Below, piece after piece: positions 11,922 to 22,459 of a stretch of 64,000 nt of DNA. Every line of letters starts with the position of its first letter. Within the stretch, counting starts at the first letter, position 1. The translations under genes were made by a program, and so were the position numbers. This DNA comes from Paulownia fortunei. Taxonomy: Eukaryota > Streptophyta > Magnoliopsida > Lamiales > Paulowniaceae. The notes below the pieces were generated by a model. It worked only from the letters and a program-made list of their open reading frames with translations, searched no databases and was not told the DNA's origin. The stretch spans positions 16,175,278 to 16,239,277 of the forward strand of contig CM033110.1 in the NCBI GenBank assembly GCA_019321725.1, written 5' to 3'.

Positions 11922-12260
11922 GTCTCAACTGATCTTTCACATCAATAAATAGCAACCAAATTATTCACAACTCGTGAGGCATCATCATTCACTTATCTTA
12001 ATAGAACCAATAATTTAATCACAATGCACCCAAACAAAGCATCGGAAACAGAGTTACATATGTCAGCAGCTAGTTTTAAGCAAACAAAACTCAGACTAAA
12101 TTAACCCAAAACTTGATGTTAATCAAATGCTCTAAGGCATTCCTACAAAAATTCAACATTGGAAAAAAACAAAACAGGTATATGAATTTCATTTCATAAG
12201 AGCACTTTTGGGGGGGTACATAAAAAGAAAAAAGTTCCGGAGATCTTCAGCAAATCGCAA
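11922..12260 (-). other. 3' flank and UTR of the ribosomal protein SA gene
   Basis: Non-coding DNA directly after the stop codon at 12261 on the minus strand. It is AT-rich with no other gene. The polyadenylation site could not be fixed. Confidence 0.5.
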
Positions 12261-14628
12261 TTATTCCCAGCCACTAGGAGCAACTGCAGGCACTGCATCA
12301 ACAGCAGCAGGAGCAGCCATTGGTGGGGCAGCGGCTGTGTCCCATCCATCAGCAGCAACACCTGCAATTTGTCACATATGAGTTGACATATTAAGAATAT
12401 CTGAAAGAATGATTTACAGAAACAGGAGAACATCCTCACTGAGAGCAGACTTGAATCAGAAGAAATAGCTTAAGCATGCAGTTGTTAGTATAAGCATGCA
12501 ATAGTTCATCAGCACAACCAAACACACACAGTGGCAGTGGTTTCTACACACCACTATCAAACAACAAAAACACTAGTTCAGCAAAGTTTCTATTCATACT
12601 AAAAAAGGTTCAATTGGACTCCACAAATTCAAAAATAGATCTCTGTAACCCACTTCAGATAGAACAATTTAGCCGATCAATACCAAATGGGTCGAATCAT
12701 AACAAGGAATGGATATGGGCAGACTACAGAATATATCATAATAGCGAATGGGAATTTACAAACTACAACCCACCAATCACATTAAAGAAACATATACTAA
12801 CCCGCATCTGCAGTCCAACCACTTGCAACTGGTGGAGTTGCACCAGCCATGTCAGGAGTCCATTGGGCATCTGGGATTTGGCCACTAGACCAATCAGCAC
12901 CAATTGCAGCAGCAGTACCAGAATAATCAGCATAATCTGGGAGAGCTGGAACTTCCTCTTCTTGTTGTTCCTTAGACTCCTCAGGCTCCCTATAGAAAAA
13001 TAGATCGACCTGCCAAAGAGAAATAAAAAAATAGAAATGAGAGATCACAGCAAACTACAAGTTAAATCTGATTGGGAAATAATAATTCTTATGACAACAC
13101 AACACTTCTGTATAAGTAGAACCTTATCACAACAGGAAAGTATTATAAGAAACTAAATTCTTAAGAACTTTTACCATGACATCCCATTTGTGTCCAGGTG
13201 CAATGACACCACGCATCTGCAGCACCATCCGGGCCAAGAGCCAGAACAGGCAGCCAATGCTGTGCTTCCCCTTGTTATTGGCTGGAATACCAATATCAAC
13301 ATAGCGCATTGGGGAATCAGTGTCACAGAAGGCAATGGTGGGGATGTTAGACAGAGCAGCTTCTTTAATTGGCTGCACACATAGTTCACCATCAGAATCA
13401 TGATAAAAGTCGATGTGACACATCAATCAATAATTCAGCGATCCAAATTGCAACATACTAACAACAAAGTACAAAAAGTGATGACCTGGTGATCAGTTCT
13501 TGGATCAGTAAGAATGAGAAGCCTTGGCTCACTAAAAGAAGTCTGAAGCTGGTTGGTGAATGTTCCAGGGGTGTGACGTCCAGCAATTGCATGAGCACCA
13601 GTATATTGTGCAAACTTCAAGACAGCTCTCTGACCATAGGGTCTGGCAGACTGAACAATGATGTCTTGAGGATTCTCTATAGCAACAATAACCCTGGCAG
13701 CCATCTGAAGCTTTTCCCATGTTTTCCCAAGGTTGATGATGTAAATTCCTGAATTATTAAACAGAAAAGAAAATTTACAACCAAAGAGCTGAGGAACAAA
13801 TAAAAATGTATACTGACAAAAACCCAAAAAACCCCACCAATGTCAAAACTTGGAGAAGTCCTTACACAGCAATATTGTAAATAAATTAAAAAAATCAGCA
13901 CTTTATTATCATGCTGCCTATAAGCCAGATCAATTAAGGACATGACATTAAAGGGAAACCAACTATGCAATCGAATTAGGAAGCATTTGTCAACATATTA
14001 GCTGGTAATCACCAAATTTACCTCCTATTTTAAACTAACCAGAATGAAATAAGATGCCAAATTTCCCAGAGAAAACAACATAATCCAACGCCAATTGAGG
14101 GTGCCTAGCCCCATAAAATGAAACAGCAAGCTGAATGTACTAAAATACTCAAAACAAGTTAACAAATCCCCAGAGCAAATAATTTCATCAAACACTGCAA
14201 TACGCAATGAATACACAAACCTATGGTCGTCATCCATCTAAATCCCCACAGCTAGTACACACCAGTGACGTAGTATTAAAATAAAACACACACACACAAA
14301 CAAACAAAAGTAAGCAAAAATTACCAAAACCAAAATGATAGCAGGATCAGTTTTCACATCGCTACAAAATAAACAAACAAGCACTACAATAAAAACCTGT
14401 TCTCAGCACTAAACATCAAAACAGCACCATTCAACCGTACAAATACACTAAAACACAGATTAAACGGTGGAGGCGTTAGAGTAGGTATACATACCATCAT
14501 TGCGGCGCTTGAAGACGTAGCGCTCCATCTGAAAATTGCAGTTTTTTGGTGCCGAGGTGCACTTCGGCCGCCAGCATCATCTGTATGTCCTTCTCCTTTG
14601 TCGACAATGACCTTTGAGCAGTCGCCAT
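12261..14628 (-). CDS. RPSA: 40S ribosomal protein SA (uS2), five exons, one-base frameshift in exon 1
   Basis: Encodes uS2, a cytosolic small-subunit protein needed for late 20S pre-rRNA processing and 40S assembly. Coding exons on the minus strand: 14628-14495, 13748-13486, 13372-13175, 13009-12802, 12361-12261. All four introns are GT-AG and phases fit. The protein would be 300 residues, normal for plants: [16 protein letters not shown] start, [89 protein letters not shown], then the acidic, Ala-rich tail ending APSGWE. Exon 1 contains A6 at 14547-14542 where the family's [15 protein letters not shown] requires A5. As written the frame is lost from codon 28. Everything after that, including splice sites, is intact, so an assembly homopolymer error is the likelier explanation, with a very young pseudogene as the alternative. 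Confidence 0.93.
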
Positions 14629-14739
14629 TTTCTTTTGCTTTATCTGTTTTTTGCTTTCTGGCTTAGGATTTCGATTTCTCCCCTTAAGTGCGTGCTCTGC
14701 TGCGTGTAAATGTTCGGGGAGAGTGAACTCATAGCATCT

Positions 14740-14900
14740 TATACAAAAACCCTAAGCGATGAATGGGTGGAGGAGATTTAACTAGGGTTAATTAAGACTG
14801 TTGGATCTTACTAGATCCAACGATTCTGATTTTTCTGATACGTAATGTTAGGGTTCTGATGCCCAATTCAAGCCCATTTGTATTTTAATGGGTGGACCCA
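14740..14900 (-). promoter_or_regulatory. Ribosomal protein gene promoter (telo boxes and site II)
   Basis: Upstream of the SA start codon lie an AAACCCTAA telo box (14747-14755), a TAGGGTTA (14783-14790) and a TTAGGGTT (14848-14855). There is also a site II type TGGGCT on the minus strand (complement of AGCCCA near 14871) and a further GCCCAAT at 14861. This combination is characteristic of plant ribosomal protein and growth-related genes bound by Myb/TRB and TCP factors. No obvious TATA box, as is common for this class. Confidence 0.65.
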
Positions 14901-15459
14901 GCTGTAGGTCTAATACCCATTTATTAGGTCTGGGTGCAGGTATTGCAATGTATTTGTGGGGTTGGGCTTATCTTTCGCTTTGACAGGGCTATAGCCCAAT
15001 CTTCCAATCCATCTATGACACATTTTCAAACCAAAATTTAAAGAAACGAAAAATGAAAAAGAAAAAGATTTTATGACACAAGAACATGTATCACATAAGG
15101 CCCATTTACTTTTATGGGTGGGATGTAAACTTGAAAATGAAAATGACTGAAAAATAATATAATAAATTGTTAGATATGTATTGTTTTATTAATTAATATT
15201 GTATAGAATTAGATTGACTGTGATAAGGATATTTTAATTACAAAAGTCTATCACATGAGTACTTGGTGGAATTTTTAGTGGGGTAATTGTAAAAAGATGA
15301 AAAGGCCATTAACTAAATGTGAGTTGGGTTTTCAATAGCACAAGGCTCTGAACTAAATTTTAACATGTAATTTTTTTTTGTAATTTCAGCAAAACCTAAG
15401 ATTATGAAATTTTCCCTAAATTATACGAAGAGAAGAGTTATATAGTGATATTGTTAAAC
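14901..15459. other. Intergenic DNA between SA promoter and Tat element
   Basis: No gene seen. The segment ends at the 5-bp target site of the following element. Confidence 0.5.
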
Positions 15460-15464
15460 TGTTG

Positions 15465-16040
15465 TGATGTGGTATAGGTCAGGACTGACACATATGGCTC
15501 AGGTCATAAGTATGAAGCTGGTGCGATCTAGGTCGGGACGGGTTTGCACAGCTCGAATTATGGAGATAGGAGCTAGGTGGACAAAAGTCAGGACGAGTTC
15601 AAAGGGATTGACTGACCTACAGGTCGGGTAAGTTTAAGGAGGTGACTCACCTCTAGGTCGGGCAAGTTCACGAAAATAATGAAGATGAAACGGTTGCGGT
15701 TAGAAAGCGACAGGGAATCTTTTAGGAGGGTAAATAAGAGAATATGGGTACCATACAGTAATCTGTTATAACAGATTGAGGTTTGAAATCTATTTTCTAC
15801 CCTTATTTGGCACCTATAAATAAGGAAATACAAAGCATGACACATGTTACACTTTTTATATATCAAGAATACACATATCTATCTGTTTTTCATCCTCTCC
15901 CAGAGAGCTGCCACTAACTTGAGCATCGGTTCTCACGTCGGGTCACGCCGGCGTTTTGGTGCAGGTGTTCCAGCCGGAGAAGGAGAGCAGAAGCAGTGGA
16001 TTAGGACTTGGCGTGCACCTCCTCCAATTGGTGCATTACA
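15465..16040 (+). mobile_element. 5' LTR of the Tat element
   Basis: 576 bases, TGATGTGG...GCATTACA. It contains TATAAATA at 15815-15822, a probable R/U5 start just downstream, and internal repeats of CTACAGGTCGGG/CTCTAGGTCGGG. Compared with the 3' LTR it lacks one copy of a roughly 35-base unit around 15625. Confidence 0.95.
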
Positions 16041-16043
16041 AGT

Positions 16044-16061
16044 TGGCGCCGTCTGTGGGAA
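16044..16061 (+). other. Primer-binding site
   Basis: TGGCGCCGTCTGTGGGAA, three bases after the 5' LTR end. The TGGCGCC core matches the 3' end of a tRNA with terminal GGCGCCA. The exact tRNA was not assigned. Confidence 0.75.
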
Positions 16062-16082
16062 CAACTTGAGTTAAGACGTGAG

Positions 16083-17650
16083 ATGGCAGGAAAGGATTGC
16101 TGGGCAAAGGAACATCCGGTGAAGCTCCACCAGTTGTCAGGCGCAACCATGATCCAGAGGTTCAGGAGTGGGGGGAGAATGATAGCCCACCCCCGATAAC
16201 ACCTGGGATTCCACCGCGTCGAACCATGCAGGCACCGCGTAAATTTGGTGCCGGAATTTGGAGTAGGAAATGCCGGCCAGTTTACTATGGAGCAGTTGAC
16301 AAATCTGATCACAACTGCAGTGGATGTAGCGTTAAGAAGGAGGGATGTTAATCCACCACCACCACCGCCAGGGCTACCGGAAAAATCACTCCGCCCTGAG
16401 AGGTTGGAAGAAAGTCATACAGGGGAATGCCGGAGTAAGATGAAAGAGCCAGATGTATCGGAAAAATTGGAAGATTTACATAATGAACTGAAAGAGATGA
16501 AAATGAAAATGGCGGGAAGGAATACAGTAACCAGAGAGGAATTCCATTTACCGAATAAGTGATGATGGACGACCTACCAGCCAACTTCAGGTCCTTAAAT
16601 TATAATTATGATGGTACCACAGACCCATGGGAATATCTGTGCAGGTTCGAGAATTCAGCTCTCTTGCACAGGTATTCCGATGGGTTAAATGTAGGGTAAT
16701 CCTGACTACTCTGTCAAAATCAGCCCAACAATGGTTTAGCCAATTGCCCCCCAACTCAATTAACTCTTTTGATGAGTTTAGTTCTGCCTTTTTGCATCAA
16801 TTTGCAAGTTCTCGGAAACACCAAAAAACGTCATTGACTTTATTCAGTATAAAACAGAAAAGACAACGAGGCTCTACGAAGTTATATAAAAAGATTCACA
16901 GCAGCTGCTTTAGAAGTACCCTCAGCCACGCAGGAGGTACTCTCCAATGCCCTGGCCCAAGGTTTGTAGGATGGGGAATTCTTTAGGTCGTTGGCTAAGA
17001 AATCAGCCAGAAGTTTTGATGACCTGTTAGCCCGAGCTGAAAAATATATTAACATGGAAGAAGCTCAGCGAATGAAAAGAGATGATGGAGAAAGAAGAGA
17101 GATAGAAGAGAGCCAGGCAAAGAGGGAGGAGGTTTTGTCAGAAAGCTAAAGCCAGAAGAACGACCTCTTTTGCCTGTTCCGGGGGAACCTAGAGAATACA
17201 CTCCCCTGGTTGCTCCAAGGGCACATATCTTGATGGCTATTGCGAAGCACAAGGGCTTAAAATGGCCATATAATCACTCAGCAGCTCCAACTAAGCCCAA
17301 GTTGAATCTTTTTGCGCATTCTATAATGAATATGGGCATAATACAGAGGAATGTCGGCATCTGAAAGACGAGATAGAGAGGATGATAAGAAAGGGATGGT
17401 TGGACGACTGGGTAAAGAAAGAAGAGGAGAAAGAAATGATTGAACGTAAAAAAGCCCGACCGACCTGGATAGAAAGAGATACTAAAGAAGGGAAACTGGA
17501 GTTGCCCCTGGAGAAAATCACTACCATGATCCGAGGGGTTTCATCCAAATGATTCTAGGAGGTCCCACAGATGGAGACTCCAACCGAGCTAGGAAGGCGT
17601 ACGCCCGATCTACACCAGGAGGATCAAAAGAAGAGGTCCATAAAATTAAC
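16083..17650 (+). pseudogene. Tat gag
   Basis: Structural polyprotein that would form the virus-like particle. It begins at ATG 16083. After an early one-base shift it reads GKGTSGEAPPVVRRNHDP, then QFTMEQLTNLITTAVDVAL, a Pro-rich segment and a charged helix. From 16560 comes the retrotransposon gag core: DDLPANFRSLNYNYDGTTDP, then LSKSAQQWFSQLPPNSI and FDEFSSAFLHQFASS. After another shift: AEKYINMEEAQRMKRDDGE and, near 17315-17400, the Tat motif CAFYNEYGHNTEEC with RHLKDEIERMIRKGWLDDW. The Tyr replaces the His usual in the C-x2-H arrangement. At least four frame changes make it non-functional. It is followed directly by protease. Confidence 0.85.
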
Positions 17651-18320
17651 GAGGACCGGTGATCCAATTCGGGCCCCATGATATGGAAGGATTGCAGGCA
17701 CCACATAATGATGCACTAGCCATCATGGCAACCGTGGCTAACTTTGACGTAGCCAGGATAATGGTAGACACGGGTAGCTTAGTTGACGTCTTATTCTATG
17801 AGGCGTATAAGAAGATGAATCTAGATATACATTGTAGCCAGTAGATACAGCCCTGTTCGGTTTTGGCGAAGGAGTAGTAGATCCGATGGGTCAGGTCGTC
17901 CTACCGATATCCTTAGGTACTGAACCCATGCGTAAGACTAGGATGGTTAAGTTTTTGGTAGTTGACTCCTTTTCTGCTTATAACATCATCCTGGGAAGAC
18001 CTTCGCTCAACACCTTCCAGGCAGTGGTGTCTACTTCTCACATGAAGTTGAAATTTTCTGTGGATAAAGGGATAGGAGAGGTAGAAGGAGATCAGTGCTC
18101 GGCTAGGAGGTGTTATGTGGAAGTTATTAGAAAGGCTGAGCAAAAAAAAGCTAAAAGAGAACGAAGTACAGAAGGGGAACCCCCACTGAAAGTTATGAAA
18201 AGAAGTGAGGCAGAAAGGCCTTTAGAGGAGCAAGAACATGTAATGCCAAATGAGGAATTAATCAACATAGAGTTAATATCGGGGATGGGACCAGAACTAC
18301 TAGGATTGGCACGCAGTTAA
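17651..18320 (+). pseudogene. Tat aspartic protease and linker
   Basis: Cleaves the polyprotein. The active-site DTGS is intact at 17767-17778 (IMVDTGSLVDVLFYEAY). A stop (17842) and a shift follow; then ISLGTEPMRKTRMVKFLVVD and the conserved AYNIILGRPSLNTFQAV flap-distal block continue in the ORF from 17886. The tail is a Lys/Glu-rich linker (RKAEQKKAKRERSTEGE) leading to RT. Disabled by the in-frame stop. Confidence 0.85.
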
Positions 18321-19180
18321 GTCAGGAATTGACAGATGGCATGACTCAGTTCTTGAGAAACAACATCGATATCTTTGCATGGAATGTACTGGACCTGGAA
18401 GGAATTGATCCAGGTGTGGCAGTACATCACCTCAATGTTGACCTGACGTACAAACCTGTAAAGCAGAAAAAGAGGCATTTTGGGCCTGAGAAGGACAAGG
18501 TTATCCAAAAAGAGGTAGAGAAATTACTGGAGGCAGGACACATCAGAGAATCCAATTCTTGGAATGGTTGTCAAACGTCGTCTTGGTCCCAAAAATAGAA
18601 GGAAAGTGGAGAATGTGCATTGTTTTTTGAGATTTGAACAAAGCATGTCCTAAAGATCATTACCCGTTACCACGAATAGACCAGTTGGTTGACTCTACCT
18701 CGGGTTGTGAGCTGTTAAGTATGATGGATGCTTCGCAGGGGTACCATCAGATCATGTTAACACCTGAAGATCATAAAAAAATAAGCTTTATAACTTCCAC
18801 AGGGACTTATTGTTATGTGGTTATGCCTTTTGGACTAAAAAATGCAGGAGCTACATACCAAAGGTTGGTCGATAGAATGTTCAAAGAACAGCTCGGGCAG
18901 AACATGGAGGTATACGTGGATGATATGCTGGTAAAGAGTACAAAGGCTGAAGCTCATATTGCTGACTTGACAGAAGCTTTTAGAGTCCTTAAGAGGTATG
19001 GTATGAAACTCAACCCTTCTAAGTGTGCTTTTGGGGTTAGGTCTAGCAAGTTCTTGGGTTATATGGTCACCAAGAGGGGTATAGAGGTGAATCCTGAGAA
19101 AGTAAAAGCAGTGCAGAATATGGCTCCTCTAAACAGTATTAACAAGGTGCAAAGCTCACGGGAAGGATAGCAGCTCTAAG
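18321..19180 (+). pseudogene. Tat reverse transcriptase
   Basis: N-terminal FLRNNIDIFAWNVLDLEGIDP, KDKVIQKEVEKLLEAGHIRE, then a frame change and KWRMC with a TGA at 18628-18630 where the family has Arg (CGA) before DLNKACPKDHYPLPRID. The core continues MMDASQGYHQIML, SFITSTGTYCYVVMPFGLKNAG, TYQRLVDRMF, the intact YVDD box at 18913-18924 (both catalytic Asp present) and LNPSKCAFGV, FLGYMVTKRGIEVNPEK. The CGA-to-TGA change is what deamination of methylated cytosine gives. Confidence 0.92.
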
Positions 19181-19700
19181 TCGATTCATATCTAGATCAG
19201 CAGAGAGAAGCTTGCCTTTCTTCAAAATCCTGAGAAAGGCTAACAAGTTTGAATGGACTGAGGAATGTCAGAGGGCTTTTGACGAATTAAAAAACTTTTT
19301 AGCCAAGTTGCCATTGTTGACCAAACCTATGCAAGGTGAAACATTATATGTGTATCTGTCAGTAGGGACGTCGGCCGTTAGCTCGGTGTTGTTAAGAGAG
19401 GAATGAGCTAAGCAGAAACCCATCTACTATGTTAGTAAATTGTTGAGAGGGGCGGAAATTAAATATCCTGAGATAGAAAAAGGAGGGTTAGCCCTAATAA
19501 CGACTGCCAGACAACTTCGGCCATACTTCTTATCGCATAAGATAGTGATTTGGACTAACCTACCATTGAGACAGGTGCTAGGTAAATCAGAAACTTCAGG
19601 AAGGATGGTGAAATGGGCAGTAGAGATGAGCGAGTATGACATAGATTATCAGCCAAGGGTGGCTATCAAGGCGCAAGCCTTGGCAGATTTTCTGCAGGAA
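19181..19700 (+). pseudogene. Tat first (gypsy-type) RNase H region
   Basis: FFKILRKANKFEWTEECQRAFDELK is the connection segment. YVYLSVGTSAVSSVLLREE replaces the usual catalytic Asp-containing start, so this domain is degenerate, as is typical for the Tat lineage. A TGA follows EE at 19404-19406. Then come KPIYYVSKLLRGAEIKYPEIEK, LRPYFLSHKIVIWTNLPLRQVL and GRMVKWAVEMSEYDIDY. The domain serves as a tether in RT. Confidence 0.85.
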
Positions 19701-20250
19701 ATGACACCTACAGATGAGGTCCTTGAGGCATGGTTGCTGCATGTGGATGGCTCAGCTACCATATCCGGTTGTGGGGCAGGCATTGTGTTAACCAATCCAG
19801 AAGGGGAAGAGCTGGAATTTGCAGTAAGATTTAAGTTCAAAACATCCAATAATGAAGCTGAATATGAGGCACTGGTGAGAGGATTGAAGATGGCTCTAGA
19901 GTTGGGGGTCAGACAGTTAAGTGTCTTTTCTGATTCCAGATTGGTCATGCAACAGGTTAGGGGAGAATTTGTAGCCAAGGAGAAAAGATTGAGGAGTTAT
20001 GTGGAGCAGGTATCCCAGCTAAAAGAGCAGTTTACAAAATTGATCTAAATCATATACCACGAGCTGAGAATGTTAAGGCTGATTATCTTGCTAAAATTGC
20101 AAGTTCTACCCCTGATTGCAAGACCAGGAAAATCACATTGTTAACAGCCTATCAGCACAGTATAGTGATAGAGATAGCCTCTATGGAAGAGAAATATGAC
20201 TGGAGGACCAACATCCTGAAATATCTGCGAGAGGGAAAACTGCCACAAAA
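19701..20250 (+). pseudogene. Tat second (archaeal-type) RNase H
   Basis: The active RNase H of Tat elements, which removes the RNA template. Catalytic positions are visible: LLHVDGSA (Asp 19745-19747), NNEAEYEALVRGL (Glu), SVFSDSRLVMQQV (Asp) and, after a frame change near 20045, NHIPRAENVKADYLAKIAS (final Asp). The region then degrades toward the integrase. Confidence 0.88.
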
Positions 20251-20259
20251 TAAAAGAGA

Positions 20260-21430
20260 AGCTGTTTGATTCCAGGTATGAGCTACTAGATTTTGCCTAA
20301 TTGATGGTGTGTTATATAAGAGAGCTTATTCTACACCATACTTAAGATGTTTATCACAAGAGGAAGGAGCCTATGTATTGCGAGAAATTCATGAGGGAGG
20401 ATGTGGAAGTCATGGTGGAGGTCGGGCTCTGGCTTGTAAAATGACAAGAGTTGGATATTTCTGGCCTTCATTGAAAGATGATGCGCAACATCTGGTTGGA
20501 ACATGTGAAAAATGCCAGAAACACGCCTCATTGATACATAAACCAGCAGAAGAGCTGAAGGTCATGAGCTCACCTTGTCCTTTTTCCAAATGGGGGATTG
20601 ATATTGTCGGACCCTTTCCCCTAGCGATAGGACAAAGGAAATTCTTAATAGTGGCAGTAGATTATTTCAGTAAATGGATAGAAGCTGAGCCTGTAGCTAA
20701 GATCACAGAGTCACAGGTCATGAAATTTCTGTGGGGAAGCATAGTATGTAGGTATGGGGTTCCGCGCGACCTGATATCAGATAATGGAACTTAGTTTCAG
20801 GGAAAAAGATCCAGAGCTGGTGCGCTGAGATGAAGATCAAGCAACACTTCACACTTCGGTGGCTCATCCTCAAGCCAATGGACAAGTGGAGGTAACCAAT
20901 CGAATAATATTGCAAGGAATCAAAACCAGACTAGACAGATCTGGTGGAGGTTGGGTGGATGAACTAGATTCGGTATTATGGGCATATCGAACGACGCCAA
21001 GGACAACAACTGGAGAAACTCCATTTAGCTTAGTATATGCAGCAGATGCTGTTATACCAGTCGAAATCGGAATGGAAACTCACAGAATCCAGAGCTATAA
21101 TGAAGAGGAAAATAATAAACTATGAGAGAAGATTAGATTGGATTGATGATGAGAAGAGAGAGAAAGCATACCTCCGCATGGAGGCATACAAAAGCAGAAT
21201 CCGAGCTGGGTACTCTTGGAAGGTCAAAAATAAGAAATTTTCAGGTCGGGGATCTGGTACTACGGCGAGCAGATGCTTTGAAACAAACTGGCAAGTTAGA
21301 AGCAAATTGGGAAGGGCCTTACAAGGTAACTCGGGTGATAGCTGGAGGTGCTTATGAGCTAGAAGATGAGAGAGGAAACAAAATACCGAGACCATGGAAT
21401 ATTTGCCATTTGAAGAAGTTCTACATGTAA
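20260..21430 (+). pseudogene. Tat integrase
   Basis: Inserts cDNA. An HHCC-type N-terminal finger (HEGGCGSHGGGRALACKMT...CEKCQKHA) is followed by the catalytic core: KWGIDIVGPFP (first Asp), VAVDYFSKWIEAEPV, YGVPRDLISDNGT (second Asp) with TAG at 20792-20794 where Gln is expected, and ANGQVEVTNRIILQGIKTR (catalytic Glu). WAYRTTPRTTTGETPFSLVY and, in another frame, the C-terminal VGDLVLRRADALKQTGKLEANWEGPYKV...HLKKFYM end at the stop near 21430. Beyond the shifts and the single CAG-to-TAG stop it is well preserved. Confidence 0.92.
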
Positions 21431-21486
21431 TCTTGAGTTTTTTCTTACGAAGAAATAAAATGAATTTGTGTGACATGTTCTGAATT

Positions 21487-22213
21487 GATTCAAGAAAAAA
21501 TTCTAAGGCAAGGCCAGTTGAACTGGACCTACCTAGGTTCCTTGGAGGGTTCGCAGAGACCGACCTTCTTGAGGAATGACTGAGAAAAAATCCTAAGGCA
21601 AGGCCAGTTGAACTGGACCTACCTAGGTTCCTTGGAGGGTTCGCAGAGACCGACCTCCTTGGAGAATGACTGAAGAAAAAAATCTAAGGCAAGGCCAGTT
21701 GAACTGGACCTACCTAGGTTCCTTGGAGGGTTCGCAGAGACCGACCTCATTGGGAATGACTGAAGAAAAAATCCTAAGGCAAGGCCAGTTGAACTGGACC
21801 TACCTAGGTTCCTTGGAGGGTTCGCAGAGACCGACCTCCTTGGGGAATGACTGAAGAAAAAATCCTAAGGCAAGGCCAGTTGAACTGGACCTACCTAGGT
21901 TCCTTGGAGGGTTCGCAGAGACCGACCTCCTTGGGGAATGACTCAAGAAAAAATCCTAAGGCAATGCCAGTTGAACTGGACCTACGTAGGTTCCTTAGAG
22001 GGTTCGCATAGACCGACCTCCTTGGGGATGACTGAAGAAAAAATCCTAAGGCCAGTTCAGTTGAACTGGACCACCTAGGTTCCTTGGAGGGTTCGCAGAG
22101 ACCGACCTCCTTGGGGAATGACTGAAGAAAAAATCATAAGGCAAGGCCAGTTGAACTGGACCTACCTAGGTTCCTTGGAGGGTTCGCAGAGACCGACCTC
22201 CTTGGGGAATGAT
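21487..22213 (+). repeat. Eight-copy 90/91-bp tandem array in the Tat element
   Basis: AGGCCAGTT starts recur at 21511, 21601, 21692, 21782, 21873, 21964 (variant), about 22053 (variant) and 22144, giving a 90 or 91 base period. Units are nearly identical, and each contains the 13-base palindrome CCAGTTGAACTGG, a CCTAGG and the phrase GGGTTCGCAGAGACCGACC. The array sits directly after the integrase stop. The unit is close to a multiple of three, so an open frame (21666-21854) exists by chance, but no start context or domain supports translation. Confidence 0.95.
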
Positions 22214-22215
22214 TT

Positions 22216-22218
22216 AAA

Positions 22219-22250
<32 letters not shown>

Positions 22251-22252
22251 GG
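22216..22252. repeat. AT microsatellite
   Basis: A (TA)n tract with one interruption, between the 90-bp array and the antisense gene. Confidence 0.9.
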
Positions 22253-22459
22253 TTAAGACATGTAGCTTGATTGTGAAGCTTGGAATGTGCGTCATAAATA
22301 TTGTGAAGAATATTACTAAGAAAATTGCAAACACGGGAAAAATAAAGACAAACAACAAATAAAGATGAAATGATATTATTATAAACTGTTGCAAAAATAT
22401 ACACAGCCTATTCTACTCCATAATCAGAAACACTGAGGGGTTCTATAACAGCACCCTCA

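Noticed and set aside
12614..13003. 129-residue plus-strand ORF
   Set aside because: Antisense shadow of exon 4 of the ribosomal protein SA gene and its downstream intron.
13749..14494. Intronic snoRNA in the long first intron of the SA gene
   Set aside because: Animal SA genes host such RNAs, but no convincing paired C/D or H/ACA box set was found here.
21666..21854. 62-residue ORF with two repeated 30-residue blocks
   Set aside because: The open frame is a by-product of a repeat unit whose length happens to be 90; other units have 91 bases and break the frame.
21487..22213. CRISPR-like regular array
   Set aside because: Units are contiguous 90-91 bp tandem repeats with no unique spacers, lying inside a plant retrotransposon.
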